DNA from: Podocnemis expansa
Lineage: Eukaryota > Chordata > Testudines > Podocnemididae
DNA length: 64,000 bases
Assembly (NCBI GenBank): GCA_007922195.1
Contig: ML681992.1
Location: forward strand, 2,324,406-2,388,405
Reading direction: 5' to 3'
The translations under genes and the position numbers were made by a program. Shown piece after piece: positions 57,147 through 64,000 of the stretch. Every line of letters begins with the position of its first letter. Position 1 is the stretch's first letter. Under the pieces are notes generated by a model. That model saw nothing but the letters and a program-made list of their open reading frames with translations. It made no database searches and had not been told where the DNA came from.

Positions 57147-57601
57147 GGCTATATCTACATTAGAAAGTTTAGTTTGGGTTTGCTTAGTCTGAACTAAGCA
57201 GTTGCAGGTTAGTTCGAACTAACCCAAGGTTAGTTTGAATGAACCACAGCTTTTTAGTTCGAACTAGCTGTGCTTTTTAGTTTGAACTACCTTTGTAGTT
57301 CGAATTAAAAACAATGCCCATTTCAAACTGAAAGTTAGTTTCAACTAAAACATGTGGCTAGTTCGAACTAACCACTTAGTTCAAACTTATTTATTTCAAA
57401 CTAGCATGATGCTAGTTTGAACTAAAGTTGAACTAAGTTTGAACTAAGCACTTACTGTTTGAACTAACTAGTTTGAACGAAGCTTTGCTTAGTTCATAAA
57501 GATTTTTAGTTTGAACCAGGCAAAGCCTAGTGTAGACAGAGACCCATTAGTCCACATTAAGCCTCCTTAATACGGACTAATTCACTAGTGTAGACATAGC
57601 A
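57147..57601. mobile_element. Palindromic MITE, AGTTCGAACTA subtype
   Basis: Left end GGCTATATCTACATT, right end GTGTAGACATAGCA, perfect 3-bp duplication TAA (57144-57146 and 57602-57604). The interior is packed with TTAGTTCGAACTAAC palindromes. Closest relative in the window is the element at 47307. Confidence 0.9.
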
Positions 57602-57604
57602 TAA

Positions 57605-58446
57605 AGTACTACAAAACTTCTCCTCATTATTTTGAGGAAGCTATCTGACCTGTACTATACAGGAGTCACATGAGAAAATCACAGTTGATGCCTCTCTATT
57701 TGGAATCTATTATTCCTATCATTTGTGAATTCCTGGCATGTTGGACATAATTGTTAATACCACCTTCACAGAAACAGTGATAACGATGGAAATAATGCAA
57801 CATTATTTCAAGAATAATCCTGTGTCATTTTCTTGTGTACCTTGAGTTTTGTCCAATACTACTTTTCATATTTGAGTTTGGCATGGGGCCTTTGTTTTTG
57901 TTTTTGTTTTTTTTTTGTTTATTTTTTTTTTTGTTTTTTGTTTTTTGTTTTTTGTTTTTCCAGGAGTGACCTAGATTCTGTAGTTTACAAACTCACAGTT
58001 TCAACAACCACTTTTCTCTTAAACCCAGATCAAGTTCTTCTTGCATCAGAATTCCTTCAGGGCTTGTTTTTCCTTCTGGTGTGTCTAGGAACCTGATCTG
58101 TTTAACTAATATTTAGTGCTGTGACTGCCTCATTAGGCAAGGGTCTTCAGTTTCTTTGGTGTGTCTCTACATGGGCATAGGTGTTCATCACCAACATGTC
58201 ATATTTCAGGAATGGAGTCTCCTGAAATTACCTAAATTAAATTAGCACACTTGAATTGCCTGAGCTCCTCTTCAGCATTTTTTTTTGGGGGGGGAGGGCG
58301 AGGGAGAGAAGAAACAAAAGCAGTAACACAAGCCAGAAAATGCAGTAGGAAAGAGAAAAGTTTTGATACAGATTAAAATAGATCCCCACAGGCTAATGCA
58401 CTTGCTTAAGTAGTTATGGAGACTCCTTTCTAACTCTTCAATTTTC
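57605..58446. other. No gene seen; T-rich repeat
   Basis: Unique sequence with a TTTTTG-rich tract at about 57889-57957. The open frame through that tract is low-complexity and not a gene. Confidence 0.4.
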
Positions 58447-58650
58447 ATAGAATCATAAAGTTGGAAGGGACCTCATGAGGTCATCTAGTCCAACCCGTTC
58501 TAAAAGCAGGACCATTTTCACTAAATCATCCCAACCAGGGTATTGTCTAACCGGACCTTAAACAGCTCCAAAGACAGAGATTCTACCAGCTCCCTAGGCA
58601 GCCCATTCCAATGTTTCACCACTGTCCCAGTGAGAAAGTTTTTGAAGACA
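58447..58650 (-). mobile_element. CR1 LINE 3' end, minus strand
   Basis: CATAGAATCATAAAGTTGGA, then GACCTCATGAGGTCATCTAG and TCCAACCCG form the reverse complement of a canonical CR1 3' UTR, followed by CTCCCTAGGCAGCCCATTCC from the ORF2 end. One of the best-preserved CR1 ends in the window. Confidence 0.92.
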
Positions 58651-59062
58651 ACAAAAATTCAAAATAAAATGCAAAGACCGTCACTTAAGAGAGCGTACTC
58701 ACTAACAAAAACAACAGTCAATGGATCCATTTGGTGGAATAAAATAAATTGTTTATTTAAAAAGAGAGGCAGGAGAGAGAGAGAGACAGAGAGCTCACCT
58801 GAGGATTAGAGAACTTGCTAGAAGGATTACTGATATTCTACGCAAAGGCCTTGCTCAACCTCACATCTCAGTAGATAAGTGAGTGAAAAGAAGGCACAGA
58901 GCAAGAGACCAAGTGTGCATTGGAGGAAAGGGGGAATAGCCATTTACTGGTTAAGTTCAAGAATGCTGCTGTGACTATGAAACATTTTTTTCTTCTTAAA
59001 TTGTTCAAAACTGTTACCATTTGGGACATTCCTCCGGTATGAAATGATTATAACCTGTTTAA
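58651..59062. other. No gene seen
   Basis: AT-rich spacer with a short GA-rich run near 58770-58800. Confidence 0.35.
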
Positions 59063-59112
59063 CAAAACAAACAAGGGGTCTTCTGACACTTTTATGAGTA
59101 ACAAATTTATTT
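59063..59112 (-). mobile_element. Penelope-like 3' tail, minus strand
   Basis: AAACAAACAAGGGGTCTTC, then GACACTTTTATGAGTAAC and AAATTTATTT match the family's tail in minus orientation. It directly abuts a palindromic microsatellite. Confidence 0.65.
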
Positions 59113-59188
59113 ATATATCTCTATCTCTATCTCTATCTCTATCTATAATGAGAGATGTAGATAGAGATAGAGATAGAGATAGATATAT
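59111..59188. repeat. Palindromic (CTATCT)n/(AGATAG)n microsatellite
   Basis: (TCTATC)n on the left arm (59111-59144) and its complement (GATAGA)n on the right arm (59158-59188) around a 13-base centre: a hairpin-forming inverted microsatellite. Confidence 0.9.
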
Positions 59189-60729
59189 AAAATTTATGTT
59201 TAACATAACTGTTTTAAAGCAGATACTCAGAATTTCAGTGATCAAAGTATATTTTAACTCTTTTAACTAAGAAAAGCATTTCCTTAAAAGATGCTGAAGT
59301 GAAGCAGTGTTCCAAGGATACTGTAAAGAAGGGCAACAGCACTGAAAATCTGTAAAGGCTGAGATAAATGTCAGCATCATGTACATGAGCCATTTCCAGT
59401 CTTATCTCATTAGTTTATTTGTAACATTAGCATCCAAAGTCCCCTTCCCCCTGCCTCCTCCCTGTGTTTACATTTCTTTTGGTAATAGTGATATTCGTCC
59501 CCATCCATTAAAGCAAATTGAAGTCAAATGGACAAGTTGTCCACTTAAAGTCAGGCATGTTCTTAATTGTTGTACTTAGTTGTTGTCATAATTTCTAGTA
59601 CAGAAAACCTTCTTTAGATTATTACCAATTTTTAAATGCTACTTCTATATTCAAAAATAACTCAGGCACTTTAAACATACATATATTAACAATTGAAAAA
59701 TGCATAACTGAGTCAGACTTTATAAATGAAATATCTCCCTGAGGTGTCAATAAATCAAGGTTTTGCAGAATAATTTAACCAAAGTGGATTTTAAAATTAA
59801 GGAAACTATTGAAAATATTTTTTCTTGGAATGAAATGAATTGTTGTAAAACATAATTTCAGTTTCAATTTGTTCTTAGGGAACAGTTGATCAGATCTTCT
59901 ATTAAAGATCTTCTATTACCTATTTAATTATGTTATGTGGCCTTGTGCTATAGAACTTAATGAAGCAATATGTTGCTTGTGCAGAGAAGTCCAACTTTCA
60001 CCTTCAGCCCATAACTGGGTCTTTGACCCATCTGAAAACTACATGAACCTGAACGTTTGGACTGCCAGTGCAGTGACATTTTGCTGCATTCAGCATAAGA
60101 ATATACCAACTAATGACAGAAAGAGAAAAAAAAATCAGGTTGTTTAAAAATAAATCTCACTAAACGAGTGATCTTGAAAGTTCTGTATTGGATTATAGAA
60201 CACATTGTGGTTATGCTGCTTAATTGAGCACATGTTCTTCCAGCCTACCTACCAGCCACATTTCAGGTAGCTGTATGGGAGATTTCCAGATGAAACATTT
60301 AATACCCCCCAACACCATGCTGGTCCAGAGAAGTTCTGCTATAGAGAACACAGCAGTGGCTTGGTGCTAGCACTTCCACAATACGCAAAGATGTAATTAG
60401 GAGGGTGAATTTTTATATCCTGGCCTCAGTCACATGAGACAGGTCAAAGTTATAAAAGATAGTACTCCTATCACATGTTAAGGATCAAACTTTGTTGGCC
60501 CCACTGGTTGTTACAGGCAGAAAGTGAAAACTGTAAAAGAGAAAGATCTGGTTCTGTGGGATGGACAGGTAGAGAGCAAGTTGTTTGTTTTTTTATTGTT
60601 GTTTTCAGATCCTAACCTTATTATATATAATAATAGCATAAAACATAAATATTCTGTTAGGGTATGAATAAGTATAATGGATAAAAGAAGACCTGACATC
60701 ATTTCATGCAACTTAGCCCATACTCAGAC
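59189..60729. other. No gene seen
   Basis: AT-rich unique sequence. The frame at 59935-60147 has no recognisable domain. Confidence 0.4.
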
Positions 60730-60990
60730 AATTTTTCAGAAGGTTCTGATCAGGACCATCACTGCCCTGGGAAAAGACTCAGGCCCAGGCCCAGGCCCCT
60801 GCCCCCTGGGCCCAAGCCCTGCCCCCTGGTTCTGATTCGGCACCCCAGGTCCAATCCGGTCTTAGGGCCCCACTGCCAAGGATCCAGGAGAGGTGGGGGC
60901 CACACTGGGCACTCAGGGCACTGGCACCAGGACTTGGGGCACATGCCCCATGTGCCAGGCACCAACGATGCCCCTGATTCCAGTCTCAAG
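60730..60990. repeat. GC-rich island, possible DNA transposon
   Basis: GC-rich block with CAGGACCATC on the left and GATGCCCCTG on the right, approximate inverted ends of a hAT-like type, and a CAGGCC-rich interior. No target duplication. Confidence 0.35.
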
Positions 60991-63102
60991 TTATTTTTTG
61001 TATATGTTATGATTTGCGGTTCCTGATTAGATCGGCTTTCACTTTCTTTTCTTTTCTTTTCTTTTCTTTTCTTTTCTTTTCTTTTCTTTTCTCTGTTGTG
61101 TATCTAGTTGCTACCTACAATAATTAAAATGTCTCAGTGACATCCAAGTAGGACCAAATTCTTTGCTTCTACCTTGCAGAGGTTAATTACCTGAGTCTTC
61201 TTCAAAGGAAGATATCATTATTATCTTCTAGGCATAAACTAAAACATGAACTGGCCTACTTTATTTGTGTCTTCTTACTTCTACCTGTTAGTTGATTCAT
61301 TTCTACATACTTTCCAATGGAGCTCCATTATGTGAAATATTCCAACACCCTTAAATATCCATGTATTCAGAAATGGAGAAGAGAAATTCAAAGATGCCAT
61401 GTAAAGATGGGTATAAGGCTGTACACAGCAAGGTTCAAGAAGACTTTGTTGCAAGAAGTGGTTGGGCCCAATTTCCTAAGTCTGAAATCTGCCCCATATT
61501 TTACCCACAAACCCAGTCTAGTCCCCATTCCCCGCATCCCACCCAGCTTTCCTCCAGCTCTGTCGTTATCTTCCTTCACACTCCTAGCTCCTCCCAGAGA
61601 CTCTCTCTACCATCTCCAGTTCTGATAAGTAAATTCAACATGACCCTAGTCTAGATGTTAAAATGCAAAAGAATAAGAAATCCCATCACTAATATTAAAC
61701 TGAAACATGGCAAATGTGTTACATCTCATAATGTAATCAAAAAGCAGATTTTTAGTATGTATTTTTAGTCTTCAGTATCCCCCAGAGCTGAGAGACTTAG
61801 GTCAATTGCTATCCACCAAATCAATCCATATTTAATGAACAAAGATAATTTCTTCATCAAGAAATTAACAAAAAAGAAATCCTCAGAAACTAGAAAGCAG
61901 TTGCCAAAAGGAGAAGCTGTAAGCCCTGAGTGTTTTCTATCAGAATTCTTTAAGATTATTGTAAGAAACTCACTCCCTTTTGGACTGAAGATTAATTCAT
62001 TTGAATATAGTGCAACACAGTTTTAATTATCCTTATATTCATGAGATCCCTGCTGATATCCTCATCCACGCAGATCTAAATTAAAAGTTCATATTTTTTT
62101 CAAGAATCACACTTATTTGGGACAAAGTGATCAGAGACAGAATCAAATCCTGGTTGGTTTAGTCATGTGAGAAGTTCCATTGACTTTCGTAAGATTACAT
62201 CTGAGAATATGGAAGCAGAAGTTGGCTCTAACGGTCTAAGACAATTTGGAAAATCCATCTGAGGCAGCATTTTGCTCCTTTTACTTATGGGAATAGTAGC
62301 AGTGGGCTGAAGGTTACTACTTAACATTAGTGAGTTTGGTCAGATATGGCTAATATTTCTCTAACCAACTGCCTAGAGATATATGATAAAATCATGGGAA
62401 AAAATTCCCTCCACAGTGCTACATACAGTGGTTCTCATTTTATTCTTAGCAAATGATGTTTGCAAATCATTAAATTTATTACAGTAAAGCACCCTATACT
62501 AAGCATTTATCAAAGATTTGCAAATTTTGAAGAGAGGAAAGACTTCTCTAGGTACTCAGTGAAAATAATTGTTAAAATTTATTCATAATTATAATATCAA
62601 TATTTTGATAGTACCTTCAATAAAAAAACAAGGTACACTGTAATCATAATAAAAACAACGAGGTTCATTTCTTAGAACTACTTTCCAGAGGGGAAGAGGA
62701 GAGGATGTAATTCTATCAATGTACAGTTTGTGTCACTTGCATTTTCATATGGAGCTCTACTTCTCCCTTCTGTAAGTCCCCTCCCAATAGAGTTACCTTG
62801 CAGAACCTAAGTTTCTCAGGGCATGGTTTCTCCAGCCCCATACTCAGATAAATACCCACATATACACATACATATTCATAGTTTAGCGGACTGCATCTGA
62901 GTAAACTGGGTAAATAAGAATGTTAAAGCTGGCCCCTTATATGTCCCTGCACTCAACAGGGTGGGTTGAAGAGCATTTCCAAGCTACCACCCTTATATGC
63001 CATAGGTTCAGCACATCCCCATCCCCACTTTCATATTAAAATTATTCTGCTAGACCCCCCTGTACCTCCCTTGATCAGCAAATCCCACATGACTGGTGAG
63101 AT
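60991..63102. other. No gene seen; contains (CTTTT)n
   Basis: Unique AT-rich sequence with a (CTTTT)n microsatellite at about 61041-61092. No gene recognised. Confidence 0.4.
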
Positions 63103-63105
63103 CTA

Positions 63106-63713
63106 GGCTATGTTCACACACAAAGGGCTTGTTTCGAAACAAGAGGTTTTGAAACAAGCTGTTTCAAAATAAATGGTTATTTCGAAACACCTTATTTCCA
63201 AAGACAAAAAAGGTGTCTTGGAAATAAGGGAGCCAAATAGCATGTCGACAGTGTGGGCATGCTATTTCGCTTGGGGAGGGGACTGCAGGCACCAGCGGGG
63301 TGAAGCGCAGCCAGGCACCTCAGGAGGGCACTGCAGGCAAGGGCGGAGAGCCAAGCAGCTGGGCACTGCACCCCCCCCACCCAGGCTGCAGCGCCCGGCT
63401 GCCCAGCTCTCCACCCTTGACTGCAGTCACCCCCGCAGACACCCGCGGGGTGAGGCGCTGCTCTGCTCCACTCTGTGGGTGGCTGCAGCCCCTGCAGACA
63501 CCCACGGGGTGAGGCGCCTGGCTGTGCTTCTCCCCGCGGGTGTCTGCAGTCCCCCTCTGCTGGCCAGGGGACACCCCTCAGCACCCTGGCCAGGGTGCTG
63601 AGGGGGCAGTCCTTCCTCCCAGGGTGCTGAGGCCGTGTGTCGTGTGGCCATGGCAATTCTTATTTTGAAACAGCCTCGTTGTTTCGAAATAAGAATGCTG
63701 TGTGAACACACCC
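63106..63713. mobile_element. Palindromic MITE with GC-rich cargo and CTA TSD
   Basis: Left end GGCTATGTTCACAC, right end GTGTGAACACACCC, perfect 3-bp duplication CTA (63103-63105 and 63714-63716). Outer parts have TTGTTTCGAAACAAG palindromes. The centre (about 63265-63640) is GC-rich with near-tandem CAGACACCCGCGGGGTGAGG units and a perfect 32-bp palindrome at 63574-63605. Long open frames here in many phases reflect GC-richness, not genes. Confidence 0.92.
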
Positions 63714-63716
63714 CTA

Positions 63717-64000
63717 GAGGGATCTTTAGCTTATGTTAAGAGGAACATTGCTGCAGAGCAAGAGAGGTTGCTGAAGAACAAGAGAAGTGACTACTGAAGG
63801 TAGGTTGGAAAAGAGGAAGAGAAGAGAAGCTAGTTCTATACAAAGAGTAGATGAACCAAGGGAGATGCCACCAAATAAAAACCCCAGGGCAGTAAAGGAA
63901 TGGTTGCAGAGGACTGCAAAGGAGAGTTGTAGAAGAGATGACTTGCAACTAGAAAGAACTGGGGATAGGCTGGAGAATTGAACCACTACAAGGAAAACGT
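63717..64000. other. No gene seen at right edge
   Basis: Purine-rich sequence running out of the window; open frames on both strands are unsupported. Confidence 0.3.

Noticed and set aside
57833..58096. 87-residue open frame rich in Phe
   Set aside because: It is produced by a T-rich low-complexity tract.
59935..60147. Possible exon with 70-residue open frame
   Set aside because: No recognised domain, no clear splice sites and no neighbouring exons.
63173..63711. Open frames of up to 154 residues on both strands
   Set aside because: Same reason: GC-rich MITE cargo with few stop codons; no domain and mutual overlap.

Overview
This window looks like an intergenic region or very large intron from a non-avian reptile, most likely a turtle. 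The evidence is the repeat content: many degraded CR1 LINE pieces on both strands, 3' ends of a Penelope-like (Neptune-type) retroelement ending in a tail I associate with turtle DNA, hAT miniature transposons, solo LTRs, and one large family of palindrome-rich miniature DNA transposons. The species call is inference. I found no host protein-coding exon, no rRNA and no functional tRNA; open frames outside transposons are short and unsupported.

Layout. 1-9 kb: microsatellites, three palindromic miniature elements (1648, 2519, 8150), a foldback hairpin (4645-4778) and three plus-strand CR1 pieces. 9-27 kb: mostly AT-rich unique sequence with a miniature element at 13478, hAT elements (14848-15364 has a perfect 8-bp target duplication), a CR1 piece, a second foldback (17298-17486), two divergent Penelope-like fragments (17.8-18.5 kb and 19.09-19.49 kb), GC-rich islands, and a weak Ty1/copia-like relic near 26 kb. 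27.0-31.1 kb: a nearly full-length minus-strand non-LTR retrotransposon of the restriction-like-endonuclease class (R4/Dong/Rex6 type). It has a Myb-like N-terminus, reverse transcriptase, CCHC finger and PD-D endonuclease, is headed by a tRNA-like module, and is interrupted by a plus-strand solo LTR with a perfect CTAG duplication and by a 100-base assembly gap. 31-50 kb: more palindromic miniature elements (one 1.33 kb, with GC-rich cargo), a 1.0 kb solo LTR, CR1 copies on both strands, a CR1 split by a 2.6 kb composite insertion, and another probable LTR. 50-64 kb: mainly unique AT-rich DNA with microsatellites, two Penelope-like tails, a CR1 3' end, and two more palindromic elements, the last (63106-63713) carrying GC-rich cargo.

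The main points of interest are: (1) the R4-type element with a tRNA-like head inside an AT microsatellite; (2) the miniature transposon family with GGCTATGTCTACAC or GGCTATGTTCACAC ends, in which eight of twelve copies have perfect 3-bp target duplications and whose interiors are built from TTCGAA-centred palindromes, some with GC-rich cargo; (3) hammerhead-ribozyme-like cores and a GIY-YIG nuclease remnant in the Penelope-like fragments. The parts do not form an operon or pathway; the window records successive, nested mobile-element insertions.
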